Shown: piece after piece, positions 24,306 to 32,972 of the stretch | Layout of the letters: each line of letters opens with the position of its first letter | Position numbering within the stretch: position 1 is the first letter of the stretch | From: Huintestinicola sp050874005 | Lineage (GTDB): Bacteria > Bacillota > Clostridia > Oscillospirales > Ruminococcaceae | Direction: 5' to 3' | Length of the DNA: 61,504 nucleotides | Assembly (NCBI RefSeq): GCF_050874005.1 | Contig: NZ_JBNMJV010000016.1 | Coordinates: forward strand, 1 to 61,504 | Program-made: the position numbers and the translations under genes | The notes under the pieces: generated by a model | The model's database searches: none | Seen by the model: only the letters and a program-made list of their open reading frames with translations | What the model was told of the DNA's origin: nothing

Positions 24306-25209
24306 ACATCATCTCAGCCACAGCAGCCTCGGCAGTCATTTCGCCGCCTGACATAACGCCAAGCCTTGCGGCACTTACACCAACCTCGTAAATGCTCATA
24401 TCAACGCCTTCGTGAAGACATTGGGATATGAGCATTATTTTTATGCCCTTTCCTGCGGCATATGCGATACCGTCAAGCAGTCGGTGAGGGATTCCGCCTG
24501 TTCCGTAGCCCTCGATAACGATACCCCGGACACCTCTGTCAACAGCATATGAAAAAATGCTTATGTCTGTCCCCGGGGTGAGCTTTATGAGCATAACATT
24601 TTCGTCGAAATCGTCATTGAAGCTGTATTCGCCCGAATTATGGGGAATGTCATTTAACAGAAGCGCCCCGTCCTTTATTATACCCGCATATTCTCGTGAA
24701 CTGATAAAGGCATTGTCGCTGTGGGTATATTCTTTGTGAGCCAAATCTCCTCGTATAAGCTTGTCTCCGAACAGAAGATATACATCGTTCAAAGAACTGT
24801 TCAGAGCGGCATTCAGAGAATTGAAAAGATTTGCTTTTCCGTCGGAATTGTCCGAATAAAATGGTCTCTGCGCCCCTGTGATGATAACGGGTACGGGAGG
24901 AGAAACGAGCATTTTCCGAAGCATCGCCGAGGTGTATGCCATTGTGTCCGTGCCGTGTGTAATGATAATACCGTCAAAGCCGTCTTGTATAGCTTTATAT
25001 GCCGAAAGTCCGATTTTTCTTATATCCTCGCAGGATATGTCCGAACTGTCAATGTTAATTATACATTCGGGAAAAATTTTCGCTCCCGTTTCGGGAATGT
25101 TCGTGAGCATATCCCTCATCTGTTCCTCGGCGGCGGCAGGGGAGAGACCGTTTTCGGTGGGGACGCAGGATATTGTCCCGCCTGTGGCAAACCATTTTAT
25201 CTTTTTCAA
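24277..25209 (-). CDS. ansA: L-asparaginase (type I)
   Basis: This 310-residue asparaginase hydrolyses asparagine to aspartate and ammonia. The first catalytic threonine is in KKIKWFATGGTISC (about 10-12), and the second triad is in GIIITHGTDTMAYTS with THGTD. A downstream LIRGDLAHKEYTHSDNAF block and a C-terminal IVIEGYGTGG domain follow. No signal peptide is seen, so it is cytoplasmic. The TTG at 25209 is taken as the start because AGGAAG lies 7 nt upstream; longer frames run through the divergent promoter. It converges on the Thg1-like gene. Confidence 0.9.
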   Translation of the reverse strand: MKKIKWFATGGTISCVPTENGLSPAAAEEQMRDMLTNIPETGAKIFPECIINIDSSDISCEDIRKIGLSAYKAIQDGFDGIIITHGTDTMAYTSAMLRKMLVSPPVPVIITGAQRPFYSDNSDGKANLFNSLNAALNSSLNDVYLLFGDKLIRGDLAHKEYTHSDNAFISSREYAGIIKDGALLLNDIPHNSGEYSFNDDFDENVMLIKLTPGTDISIFSYAVDRGVRGIVIEGYGTGGIPHRLLDGIAYAAGKGIKIMLISQCLHEGVDMSIYEVGVSAARLGVMSGGEMTAEAAVAEMMFMLGKERCS

Positions 25210-25239
25210 AATATCACTTCCTGATTTACTGATAAATAT

Positions 25240-25268
25240 ATTATACCGCAAAATCGTCCGAATGTAAA
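25240..25268 (-). promoter_or_regulatory. Promoter of the asparaginase gene
   Basis: On the minus strand TTTACA (25268-25263), 17 nt and TATAAT (25245-25240), about 30 nt before the TTG start. Confidence 0.75.
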
Positions 25269-25318
25269 TGTTATATTTTTCGCAGACGTGTAAACAATAG
25301 CCTTGAGGTGATATTTTT

Positions 25319-25672
25319 ATGAAGGACAAAACAAAAATGGGGCTTCTCGGAGCTCTGACAGGAATTGCAAACGGATTTTTCGGCTCGGGCGGCGGTATAA
25401 TTGCCGTACCTATGCTCAAAAAGGCTGGATATGAGCCTAAAAAAGCACACGCAGGTTCACTTGCCCTGACATTGCCCCTGTCCGCTGTCTCGACGCTTTT
25501 TTATCTTGGAAACGGCAGCTTTGATTATTTGGGCGCACTAAAACTGATACCATTCGGACTTGCAGGTGCGGTCATTGGGACCTTTCTGATGAAAAGGATA
25601 TCCGTAAGAATTCTCTCGGGTATATTCGGTCTGCTCCTTGTTATCGCAGGCGTGAGGAATTTGTTTCTATGA
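25319..25672 (+). CDS. TSUP (TauE/SafE) half-permease, N-type
   Basis: This 117-residue membrane protein corresponds to one half of a TauE/SafE (TSUP) transporter. It carries the family signature GFFGSGGGIIAVPML near the N-terminus and three to four hydrophobic helices. Full TSUP proteins are about 250 residues with two such repeats, so this gene encodes one repeat only. Its stop overlaps the next half-permease gene by 4 nt (ATGA), indicating coupled translation and likely heterodimer formation. Substrates of the family include sulfite and organosulfonates; the one here is unknown. Confidence 0.85.
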   Translation: MKDKTKMGLLGALTGIANGFFGSGGGIIAVPMLKKAGYEPKKAHAGSLALTLPLSAVSTLFYLGNGSFDYLGALKLIPFGLAGAVIGTFLMKRISVRILSGIFGLLLVIAGVRNLFL

Positions 25673-26040
25673 CAGCGCTCACGTGGATAGCCGCATTTTT
25701 TACGGGGCTGCTTGCTTCTCTGGGAGTGGGCGGAGGAATGGTGCTTATCATATGGCTAACGGCGATAATGGGAATGTCACAGCTTGAGTCGCAGGGGATA
25801 AATCTGCTATTCTTTCTTCCCATAGCTCTTCTGTCAGTTATCATACACCGTAAAAACGGACTGATAAGCTTTAAAGAGCTTGTCCCCTCTGTTCTCACGG
25901 GAATATTGGGAGCGGCGGCAGGCTCATTTGCGGCAAAGCTTATGGGTTCGGAGCTTTTAGGAAAAATATTTGCAGTCTTTATTCTTATCATCGGAGTCAA
26001 AGAGCTCCTTTCGGCAGTTTTTGGCAATAATCGGGAATAG
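25669..26040 (+). CDS. TSUP (TauE/SafE) half-permease, C-type
   Basis: This 123-residue second half has the matching signature GLLASLGVGGGMVLIIWL at the first helix and three to four more hydrophobic segments (NLLFFLPIALLSVII, FAVFILIIGVKELLSAV). Together with the preceding gene it amounts to one complete TSUP transporter. I see no frameshift trace between them: each has its own ATG, and the second has its own N-terminal signature, so they are separate subunits rather than a broken gene. Confidence 0.85.
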   Translation: MTALTWIAAFFTGLLASLGVGGGMVLIIWLTAIMGMSQLESQGINLLFFLPIALLSVIIHRKNGLISFKELVPSVLTGILGAAAGSFAAKLMGSELLGKIFAVFILIIGVKELLSAVFGNNRE

Positions 26041-26043
26041 GGC

Positions 26044-26072
26044 TTGCTTTTGGCTAAGTATTGTGCTATAAT
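26044..26072 (+). promoter_or_regulatory. Promoter of the glycosylphosphotransferase gene
   Basis: TTGCTT, 17 nt, and an extended TGC-TATAAT (26067-26072), about 50 nt before the start. Confidence 0.7.
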
Positions 26073-26123
26073 AATTAAGTATGATGACAAAAGCTGCGGC
26101 TCTGAAAGGAATGTTCTTCTTTA

Positions 26124-27494
26124 ATGAATGTTAAAAAGCGTGACAAATACAAGCGTTTTATTATGGGGCTGATCTCGGGAGTGCTTATCGCCTTCCTTTT
26201 AGGCTCCTATGCTTATGTATGGCTCACCCATTATAATATCAAGCTGGAAAACTCACGAATTCAGGCAGATTATTTCGGCTGGAAGGGAAATCTTCTGATA
26301 TTCGGGGTCTATCTGATCCTGATATTTCTGTTCTCACGTATCTATAACGGTTTCAGAATAGGACTTCTCCGAGTGTCGGATATAATTTATTCTCAGTCTT
26401 TGTCGGTGATCTTTATCAACGGCATTACCTATGTTCAGATATGTCTGCTTGAGCGTGCTGTGGCAGATGTCCCTCCCATTGCATTAAAGACGATCGTTGA
26501 TATTGCATTTATATTCATATGGGCACTTGCGGGCAACAGGATATATTCAAAGCTGTATGCCCCGAGAAAAATGGTGATAATTTACGGCAGCAGACAGGCT
26601 GTTCCTCTTATTGAGAAGATGAGCAGGCGTGAGGACAGATTTATGATCTGCCGTGCAGTAAGCTGCGAAGAGGATATGGATACTATCACCCAGCTTATTA
26701 ACGAATTTGACGCTGCTATTATCTGTGATGTACCCAGCGAGAAAAAGAACGACATTCTTAAAATATGCTTTGCGCAGTCGAAGCGCACATATATCACTCC
26801 CAAACTTTCGGATATCATTATCAGGGGAGCGGAGCAGATACATCTTTTTGACACGCCTCTGCTTGTGTGCAGAAATTCGGGACTGTCTGCAGAGGAGCTT
26901 ATAATGAAACGGGCGCTTGATCTTGCAGTCTCCGTTATCGGGCTTATCGTTACGCTGCCCATAATGCTTATAACTGCTCTTTGTATCAAGCTTTATGACG
27001 GCGGTCCGGTTTTTTATACACAGGAAAGGCTCACCAAGGACGGCAGAATATTCAAGGTCTACAAGTTCCGCAGTATGCGAACTGACGCAGAGAGCGACGG
27101 CGTTGCCCGTCTTGCAGGTGAAAATGATGACCGTATCACGCCTGTCGGAAAAATCATCCGAAAGGTGAGGATAGACGAGCTGCCGCAGATACTTAATATT
27201 CTCAAGGGCGATATGTCTATTGTAGGACCCCGCCCCGAGCGCCCTGAGCTTGCCTCAGAAAACGAAAAGGTAATGCCTGAATTCCGCTACAGGCTCAAGG
27301 TGAAGGCAGGTCTTACAGGATATGCACAGGTCCTCGGCAAGTACAACACCACTCCATATGACAAGCTGAGACTTGATCTGATGTACATTGAGCAGTATTC
27401 CTTCCTGCTGGATCTTAAGCTGATACTTATGACTATAAAGATTCTGTTTATTCCCGAAAGCACAGAGGGCGTTAAGGAGGAAAAGTCAGCCTAA
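26124..27494 (+). CDS. Exopolysaccharide polyprenyl glycosylphosphotransferase
   Basis: This is a 456-residue membrane enzyme of the WbaP/EpsL type that transfers a sugar-1-phosphate to undecaprenyl phosphate, starting a polysaccharide repeat unit. Four to five N-terminal helices (to about 140) are followed by a nucleotide-fold-like region. The catalytic domain has the membrane re-entrant helix (ALDLAVSVIGLIVTLPIML), then PVFYTQERLTKDGRIFKVYKFRSM, the RKVRIDELPQILNILKGDMS block and IVGPRPERPE. No other polysaccharide genes are adjacent, so it is a stand-alone copy here. Its stop overlaps the convergent ATPase gene by 9 nt. Confidence 0.9.
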   Translation: MNVKKRDKYKRFIMGLISGVLIAFLLGSYAYVWLTHYNIKLENSRIQADYFGWKGNLLIFGVYLILIFLFSRIYNGFRIGLLRVSDIIYSQSLSVIFINGITYVQICLLERAVADVPPIALKTIVDIAFIFIWALAGNRIYSKLYAPRKMVIIYGSRQAVPLIEKMSRREDRFMICRAVSCEEDMDTITQLINEFDAAIICDVPSEKKNDILKICFAQSKRTYITPKLSDIIIRGAEQIHLFDTPLLVCRNSGLSAEELIMKRALDLAVSVIGLIVTLPIMLITALCIKLYDGGPVFYTQERLTKDGRIFKVYKFRSMRTDAESDGVARLAGENDDRITPVGKIIRKVRIDELPQILNILKGDMSIVGPRPERPELASENEKVMPEFRYRLKVKAGLTGYAQVLGKYNTTPYDKLRLDLMYIEQYSFLLDLKLILMTIKILFIPESTEGVKEEKSA

Positions 27495-28559
27495 GCTTTT
27501 TATATCCGAGATAAGCTTGTAGGCAAGCCTGTTGAGGCCGTCAAAATCGGCGGCTGCGATGTAATGCTCCTCGATCTTGTCGTGTATGGTCTTGGCGTCA
27601 ATAAGCGCTGCGGCGGATTCCTTTAAAAATTCGGCGCAGGCTTTTTTGCCGAATTTTATGCGCTGTTTCAAAGCGGTGTTTTTTGTAAGGACATCAGCAC
27701 AGTAAAAGCGTCTGAAATTTATATGCTTTTCAAAGCTTTCAAGGCTCAGGCTGTTTATGCAGTTAGAAGTGATGAATGAGACATCAAGCTCGGGAACGCT
27801 TAAATGCTCAATGAATCGGTCGGAGCTGAGATAACATTCGCTGATGAAAACATCATAACCTTTTTGCGATATCTTTGCCGCCGCTTCTCTTAAAAATATT
27901 GCTGCGGCAGCGATGTTATCGTCGTTTAACAGATATATCTTTCCGCTTTCCGGAATATGGAAAGCATAGCCATTCATTGTAATGGCGGCTCTTTGCTTTC
28001 TGTAAATATGTCCCTCGCATTTTATATCTTTTTTGGGTATCACCCGTTTGATGAATTTATCTGTAAATACGGAGAGCTTTGCGGTGTTGAGCGCAGCGTT
28101 TGCGGAGACTTCGATATCTTCTATCACCGACGATACTGCTCCGAGGCAAAGACGGCAGCGTTTGTGACAGCCGCTGTATTCATCGGTCAGGCTTACTATC
28201 TCTTTTCTGGCTGAACGCAGCTTTGAGGTCTCGATATATGCGCCAAGGTCCACAATGCTTTCTACTGCTTTGGGATAAACGGGGTCTATGCAGTGTGGAG
28301 CAGTCCCGTCTATTATCAGCGCTTTGCTTTCGGGAAGGTATACGGCGTCAAGGGAATATGGGTCGGCGGAGCAATGATATATTTCCTGGGGCTTGTCGGT
28401 GAAGGCTTCACTTATTTTCTTCATAAGTGTGGATTTGCCGCTTCCTGCCGTGCCTTTAAGGATATAGACCGTGTTGTCCGTATCCCGAAGCAGTTCTCCG
28501 ATGGATGTGACAAAACCCGAAGATGTGGACGAGCCTAAAAAGTAGTGTTCGTGTGACAT
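27486..28559 (-). CDS. P-loop ATPase of PRK06851 type
   Basis: This 357-residue protein has Walker A GTAGSGKST (about 36-44) near the N-terminus and a second, degenerate nucleotide-fold half after residue 200. A short cysteine cluster (GCHKRCRLC, about 130) is seen. The overall pattern resembles an uncharacterised Firmicute ATPase family (PRK06851-like) often present in spore formers. The reaction is unknown. GGAGGG precedes the ATG. It is convergent with the glycosylphosphotransferase gene and divergent from the HD-domain gene. Confidence 0.7.
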   Translation of the reverse strand: MSHEHYFLGSSTSSGFVTSIGELLRDTDNTVYILKGTAGSGKSTLMKKISEAFTDKPQEIYHCSADPYSLDAVYLPESKALIIDGTAPHCIDPVYPKAVESIVDLGAYIETSKLRSARKEIVSLTDEYSGCHKRCRLCLGAVSSVIEDIEVSANAALNTAKLSVFTDKFIKRVIPKKDIKCEGHIYRKQRAAITMNGYAFHIPESGKIYLLNDDNIAAAAIFLREAAAKISQKGYDVFISECYLSSDRFIEHLSVPELDVSFITSNCINSLSLESFEKHINFRRFYCADVLTKNTALKQRIKFGKKACAEFLKESAAALIDAKTIHDKIEEHYIAAADFDGLNRLAYKLISDIKSLG

Positions 28560-28658
28560 AATATCCCTCCATAATTGAAAATGACTTGCAAAAAAGCCGT
28601 CGGTGATATTATTTTATGCACTCAAAGCCATTTGTTGAGAGATGAAAGGAGTTTTTTT

Positions 28659-29165
28659 ATGAATATATGCGATATTATTGACAGCGCCGTAAGCTATGAC
28701 AGGGGAGACCCTAAACGGATAAACCATTTTATGAAAGTGTATGCATATGCACGTCTTATAGGCTTGCGTGAAGGGCTTGAGCAGCGTGAGCAGGACATAC
28801 TTGAAGCAGCGGCGGTGCTTCACGATATCGGAATACATAATGCGGAAATGCTCCACGGCTCTTCTGACGGAAAGTATCAGGAGCTGGAGGGTCCTGCAAT
28901 AGCTGCTGATATCCTTTCTGCGCTGGGGGCGGACGAGGAGTTTATTCAAAGGGTCTGCAATATGGTTGGACGTCATCACACATATCACGGGATAGATTCT
29001 ATCGGGCTCCAGATACTTATTGAAGCGGATTTCCTGGTGAATATCTATGAGGACGATATGCCTGACAGCGCTGTTGCTTCGGTCAAAAACAGGATATTTA
29101 AAACCTCCGAGGGGATAAGGCTCATTGAGCAGATATATGAGGAAAAATATAAGAGTTTGGGATAA
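28659..29165 (+). CDS. HD-domain phosphohydrolase
   Basis: This 168-residue HD protein has an N-terminal histidine (RINHFMKVYAYA), the HD dyad (AAVLHDIGIH, about 55-64), and the later HH (VGRHHTYHG) and D (EADFLVN) ligands in the order of metal-dependent HD phosphohydrolases. Members hydrolyse nucleotides or signalling nucleotides; the substrate is not evident. The ATG at 28659 has a GAAAGGAG site; an upstream in-frame ATG lacks one. Confidence 0.8.
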   Translation: MNICDIIDSAVSYDRGDPKRINHFMKVYAYARLIGLREGLEQREQDILEAAAVLHDIGIHNAEMLHGSSDGKYQELEGPAIAADILSALGADEEFIQRVCNMVGRHHTYHGIDSIGLQILIEADFLVNIYEDDMPDSAVASVKNRIFKTSEGIRLIEQIYEEKYKSLG

Positions 29166-29268
29166 TTTTATTTGCAATATTGTAAATGTGCACAAAATGC
29201 GATGTCGATAATTTGTGTTTATGTAAGTTGTGCTTAAAAATTTCCATAATATTTGTGTAAAAAATGAA

Positions 29269-29405
29269 TTGATTATTTAGAAAGTATAGTGTATAATATA
29301 ATCAAGCTCAAAGAAACATTACAGTTCTTTGATTAACAAAACACACTATCCTCTCTTAAAATCTTTCCATAAAAAGCAGTCATCTTTATGATGGCTGCTT
29401 TTTAT
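29269..29405 (+). ncRNA. Candidate small RNA with own promoter and terminator
   Basis: TTGATT (29269-29274), 17 nt and TATAAT (29292-29297) are followed about 70 nt later by a strong terminator hairpin (AAAAAGCAG and CTGCTTTTT arms, 29371-29403). The roughly 100-nt transcript has no convincing reading frame. It contains an internal 8-bp stem, TCAAAGAA/TTCTTTGA (29308-29332). Promoter and terminator are clear; the RNA family is not recognised. Confidence 0.55.
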
Positions 29406-29497
29406 TTGTTCTATCTTTCTTTTTATTTTACGGTTGAAAAATTTATAGTCATAGGATTAAAATTAAGATATAAAAGATTTTAGGAGATTTATGTTAT

Positions 29498-30304
29498 ATG
29501 AAGTATAAAATTATTTTTCTTGACATTGACGGGACTCTTACCGACAGCAGAAAGCTCATTACCGAAAAGACCCGAAAGGCGCTTATGAATGCTGCGGAAA
29601 AGGGACTTATCATTGCCATTGCTTCAGGCCGCCCCGAGCCGGGACTTGCCTATGCGGCAGGGGAGCTGGAGCTGTCAAGTATCGGCGGATATCTTCTGCC
29701 CTTTAACGGCGGGCTTATCAAAGACGCTTTCACGGGGGAGACTATTGCTTCAAACACGATCTCACGGGAGGCTCTTGAGACGGCGTATAAGACAGCTAAA
29801 GAGTTTGGCATAGGCGTTATTACCTACAAGGACGGTGATATCATTGCCGCCGATAAAAAGGACGAGTACATTGAGCTTGAGTCGAGAATTAACGGAATGC
29901 CTGTCAGGGTCACGGACAGATTTCTTGATGAGATAGACTTTGCTCCGGTAAAATGCCTGCTTACGGGAGAGCCTTCTTTGGCGGAAAAAGCCGAAAAACG
30001 CCTTGCGGAGCTTCTGAATGGCAAAGCCAATGTTTTCCGCTCTGAGCCGTTCTTTGTAGAGATCGTTCCCAATGGCATTGACAAGGCGGAGTCTATTAAA
30101 ACGCTTATCGGCAGGCTTGGAATTTCGGGAGAAGAGGTCATTGCCTGCGGTGACGGGTTCAATGATGTTTCTATGATAAGCTATGCAGGGCTGGGCGTTT
30201 GTATGTCAAACGGCTGTGAGGCTGCAAAGGCTGCTGCGGATTACATAGCTCCTTCAAATGACGAAGACGGCATTGCCGATGTTATCGAAAAATTCGTGCA
30301 TTAA
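29498..30304 (+). CDS. Cof-type HAD hydrolase
   Basis: This 268-residue HAD phosphatase of the Cof/IIB subfamily has motif I IIFLDIDGTLTDS (nucleophile Asp8, acid Asp10), motif II (IAIASGR, Ser), motif III lysine (DKAESIK, about 205) and motif IV GDGFNDVSMI (about 219-228). A C2-type cap lies between residues 80 and 190. Members dephosphorylate sugar phosphates, FMN or pyridoxal phosphate; the substrate is unknown. AGGAG precedes the start. Confidence 0.9.
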   Translation: MKYKIIFLDIDGTLTDSRKLITEKTRKALMNAAEKGLIIAIASGRPEPGLAYAAGELELSSIGGYLLPFNGGLIKDAFTGETIASNTISREALETAYKTAKEFGIGVITYKDGDIIAADKKDEYIELESRINGMPVRVTDRFLDEIDFAPVKCLLTGEPSLAEKAEKRLAELLNGKANVFRSEPFFVEIVPNGIDKAESIKTLIGRLGISGEEVIACGDGFNDVSMISYAGLGVCMSNGCEAAKAAADYIAPSNDEDGIADVIEKFVH

Positions 30305-30317
30305 TATGCTTAAATGA

Positions 30318-30351
30318 AAAGGCTGATGCATTTATCTGCATCAGCCTTTTA
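30318..30351. terminator. Bidirectional terminator between HAD gene and dut
   Basis: AAAAGGCTGATGCA and TGCATCAGCCTTTT arms form a perfect stem with A/T tails on both sides, 14 nt past the HAD stop. It can serve both convergent transcripts. Confidence 0.85.
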
Positions 30352-30442
30352 GGTTATATGTGCTATTTTTATAAGCGTAGCATCATACTTTTGTTTATCT
30401 ATACAAAATTTGATACTTGCACTCATTTGTTCTCTTTTTGTA

Positions 30443-30471
30443 TTGACAAATTGATACAAATGTGCTATAAT
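30443..30471 (+). promoter_or_regulatory. Strong promoter pointing antisense into dut
   Basis: TTGACA (30443-30448), 17 nt and extended TGC-TATAAT (30466-30471), a perfect sigma-A consensus. The predicted start is about 13 nt before the dut stop codon on the opposite strand. No plus-strand gene follows, so an antisense RNA to dut is the only visible product. Confidence 0.65.
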
Positions 30472-30490
30472 ATAAAAAGCAGATAAGAAA

Positions 30491-31003
30491 TTATTTTGAT
30501 GTGCTTCCAAAGCCGCCTGTGCGGACGTTTTCGGCGCAGTCGTCTTCGGTAATTCCAAAAGGAATGAAAATGCCCTGTGAGAATGCGCTGCCCTGTTCCA
30601 TTGTTACGGTTTTGCCCTCGTTGGTCTCGTTTGTGAGCTTTATCTGGATATGACCGTCGTTATCGGCGTAATAATAATCGCTGTCGATAATTCCTACGGT
30701 ATTGTTGAGTCTGAGACGATATTTGAAGCCCAGACCGCTTCTCGGACAGCACATAAGGAACCAGCCGTTTTCGATAAATGCTTTTATTCCTGTGGGGATA
30801 GTTACGGTCTCTCCGGGCTCAAGGGTGACGGTGAGGGGAATGAAAAAATCGTAACCTGCGGCGCCTGCGGTGGCTCTGACGGGCAGCTTTATTTTTTCGT
30901 AAAGCTCCTTGCAGTCATTGTCGGTGAGGTTTGGGAAGCTTTTTTTTGCATCGGCGGTGAACTGATTTAAGGAAACCTTTTCAAAGCGTGCTATCCTGTT
31001 CAT
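30491..31003 (-). CDS. dut: dUTP diphosphatase
   Basis: dUTPase converts dUTP to dUMP and keeps uracil out of DNA. The 170 residues have the five motifs: AGAAGYDFFI (1), PRSGLGFKY (2), NTVGIIDSDYYYAD (3, with the catalytic Asp and Tyr), GSAFSQGIF (4) and RTGGFGSTSK (5, C-terminal P-loop-like arm). It is slightly longer than typical trimeric enzymes at the N-terminus. Its ATG overlaps the stop of the upstream sugar kinase gene by 4 nt. The link between a sugar kinase and dut is probably only transcriptional. Confidence 0.93.
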   Translation of the reverse strand: MNRIARFEKVSLNQFTADAKKSFPNLTDNDCKELYEKIKLPVRATAGAAGYDFFIPLTVTLEPGETVTIPTGIKAFIENGWFLMCCPRSGLGFKYRLRLNNTVGIIDSDYYYADNDGHIQIKLTNETNEGKTVTMEQGSAFSQGIFIPFGITEDDCAENVRTGGFGSTSK

Positions 31004-31917
31004 TGCGATATCTCCTTTAATAATCGGTCAAATGTGGGTCTGTCGGCAAGACCTTTGGAAAATGCTGTGGCGCTGCCTGCCGCTGTACCCCAGCGCAATG
31101 CTTCTTCGTAACTGTTTGTTCTGAGATAGCCTGCTAAAAAGCCTGCCAGCATTGAGTCGCCTGCGCCTACGGAATTGACAGCTGTTCCTTTGGGAGAGCC
31201 TATCCTGTAGACGTTTGAGTCCTCGGCGGCAAGTACGGCACCGTTTTCTGCCATTGAAACGATAACATTTGCAGCGCCCATAACTCTTAGGCGGAGTGCA
31301 CAGGCTTCCGCCTGGTCGGCGTTAAATATCTGACAGCCGAATATCTCGCCCACCTCGTGATGATTGGGCTTGACGAGGAACGGCTTATATTTCAGAAGCT
31401 TTGTGAGAAGCTCTCCCGAAGCATCGGCGGCAATGAGAACGCCGCTGTTTTCAAGCCTTTTACATATCGTTTCGTAAATGTCGTTGGGGACGGATTTGGG
31501 AACGCTGCCTGCAAGGACGAGAATATCGCCGCTTGCAAGATTATCAAGCTGATGAAGAAGCTTATCTATTGCCTGTCCGTCGATCTCGGGACCGCCGGGA
31601 TTTATTTCCGTTTCTTCGGAGCTTTCTGTTTCAAAAAGCTTTACGCATATTCTTGTAACGCCTTGTTCAAGACGAATAAAATCGCAGTCAATGCCCATAC
31701 TTTTAACAGCTTTCTCAAGAGCTTCGCCTGTAAAGCCTGCGGTAAATCCGAGAGCCACGCTTTCGGTATCGAGCATTTTTAAAACGGTGGAAACATTGAT
31801 GCCTTTTCCTCCCCAGCATATCTCCTCGGAAGCGGTGCGGTTTATTCCGCCTTGTGACAGGGCGTTCAGACGAAGAACGTAATCTACGGCGGGATTGAAT
31901 GTGACGGTGTAAATCAT
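31000..31917 (-). CDS. 1-phosphofructokinase family kinase (PfkB)
   Basis: This 305-residue PfkB-family kinase has the N-terminal signature (VTFNPAVDYVLRL), GGKGINVSTVL (about 36-46), a central PNHHEVGEIFG block and the catalytic GAGDSMLAGFLAGYL (Asp base, about 250). The best fit is 1-phosphofructokinase (FruK) or tagatose-6-phosphate kinase. The ATG at 31917 is chosen since AAAGGACG precedes it and family proteins start MIYTVTFNP. It lies 29 nt after a LacI-type regulator gene and overlaps dut. The regulator suggests control by a sugar phosphate. No PTS gene is adjacent. Confidence 0.88.
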   Translation of the reverse strand: MIYTVTFNPAVDYVLRLNALSQGGINRTASEEICWGGKGINVSTVLKMLDTESVALGFTAGFTGEALEKAVKSMGIDCDFIRLEQGVTRICVKLFETESSEETEINPGGPEIDGQAIDKLLHQLDNLASGDILVLAGSVPKSVPNDIYETICKRLENSGVLIAADASGELLTKLLKYKPFLVKPNHHEVGEIFGCQIFNADQAEACALRLRVMGAANVIVSMAENGAVLAAEDSNVYRIGSPKGTAVNSVGAGDSMLAGFLAGYLRTNSYEEALRWGTAAGSATAFSKGLADRPTFDRLLKEISQ

Positions 31918-31945
31918 TTTTGGAAAGCGTCCTTTCGGAAAATTT

Positions 31946-32941
31946 TTATTTTGCGGAGCCTCGGATAACAAGCTTATGATCAAGCACGATCATATCGTTG
32001 TTTTTTACTGTGCTGTGCATATTGTCAAGAAGCTTGTTTATTACCATTCTGCCCATATCATAGCCGGGCTGGGCAACGGTGGTGATACCGGGGGTGTACA
32101 TTTCGCTGAGACTTATATTGTCAAAGCCGCACACCTCAAGCTGAGTCCCAACGGCTATGCCCTCTTTAAAAGCCTGCTTTATAACGCCTGCGGCAAGAAG
32201 GTCTGATATGCAGAATATTGCCTGAGGCATTTCATCTAATGAAAGGAAATATTTCATTGCCTCACAGCCGTCAGAGTATTCGTATGAGCATCTGTAAATG
32301 TATTTTTCCTCGGCTTTGATCCCATATTCGGAGAGGGCACGGACATATCCCGCTTCACGGTCAACAGAGGAAAGGGCGTCGGTATGACCGCCTGTTGTTA
32401 CAAGACCTATCTTTGTTTTTCCTTTTTCAAGAAACATTTTTACAGCGTCGTATGCTGCTGCTTCGTCGTTTATCGTTACGGTAAGTATTTTTGCTCCGGA
32501 TACACGTTCGCAGCATAAAGCTATATTGTAGCGCTTGTTCAGATCGTTCAAGGTCTGCGCTTCAAGCTGTGTTCCCAAAAGGACGGCAGCGTCTACGGTG
32601 CGGTTGAAAAGCATTTCAAGCAGACGCATTTCTGTTCCCAGGTGGCTGTTGCTGGTACTGAGGAGAATGTCGTAATTCGGATATGCGGCGTCCTGCATAC
32701 CTCTGATTATGTCGCTGTAGACTGTATGCGATGTTGAAGGGAGAATGGCAAGGATATTGTTAGTCTCGCATTTGCGGAGATTTCTTCCCAGAAAATTCGG
32801 ACTGTAGCCCATTTCCTTTATTACTTCGTTTACTGCTGCGGCTGTTTCTTCGGATACTGCTGCGCTGTTATTCAGAACACGGGATACGGTTGCGACAGAT
32901 ACTCCTGCCGCTTTGGCAACGTCCTTGATTGTTACGCTCAT
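31946..32941 (-). CDS. LacI-family transcriptional regulator
   Basis: This 331-residue regulator has a LacI HTH at the N-terminus (TIKDVAKAAGVSVATVSRVLN, residues 4-24, with a hinge near GYSPNFLGRNLR) and a periplasmic-binding-protein-like effector domain (about 60-330). It is the first gene of the operon with pfkB and dut, so it probably controls the sugar kinase in response to a sugar or sugar phosphate. The GAAAGGACG leader and short spacing support co-transcription. No operator palindrome was confirmed. Confidence 0.92.
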   Translation of the reverse strand: MSVTIKDVAKAAGVSVATVSRVLNNSAAVSEETAAAVNEVIKEMGYSPNFLGRNLRKCETNNILAILPSTSHTVYSDIIRGMQDAAYPNYDILLSTSNSHLGTEMRLLEMLFNRTVDAAVLLGTQLEAQTLNDLNKRYNIALCCERVSGAKILTVTINDEAAAYDAVKMFLEKGKTKIGLVTTGGHTDALSSVDREAGYVRALSEYGIKAEEKYIYRCSYEYSDGCEAMKYFLSLDEMPQAIFCISDLLAAGVIKQAFKEGIAVGTQLEVCGFDNISLSEMYTPGITTVAQPGYDMGRMVINKLLDNMHSTVKNNDMIVLDHKLVIRGSAK

Positions 32942-32972
32942 TTGAAAACCGTCCTTTCAAGTTTTATATATT

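Noticed and set aside
30349..30558. 69-codon minus-strand frame beyond the end of dut
   Set aside because: It overlaps the dut 3' end in another frame and includes the antisense promoter and terminator.
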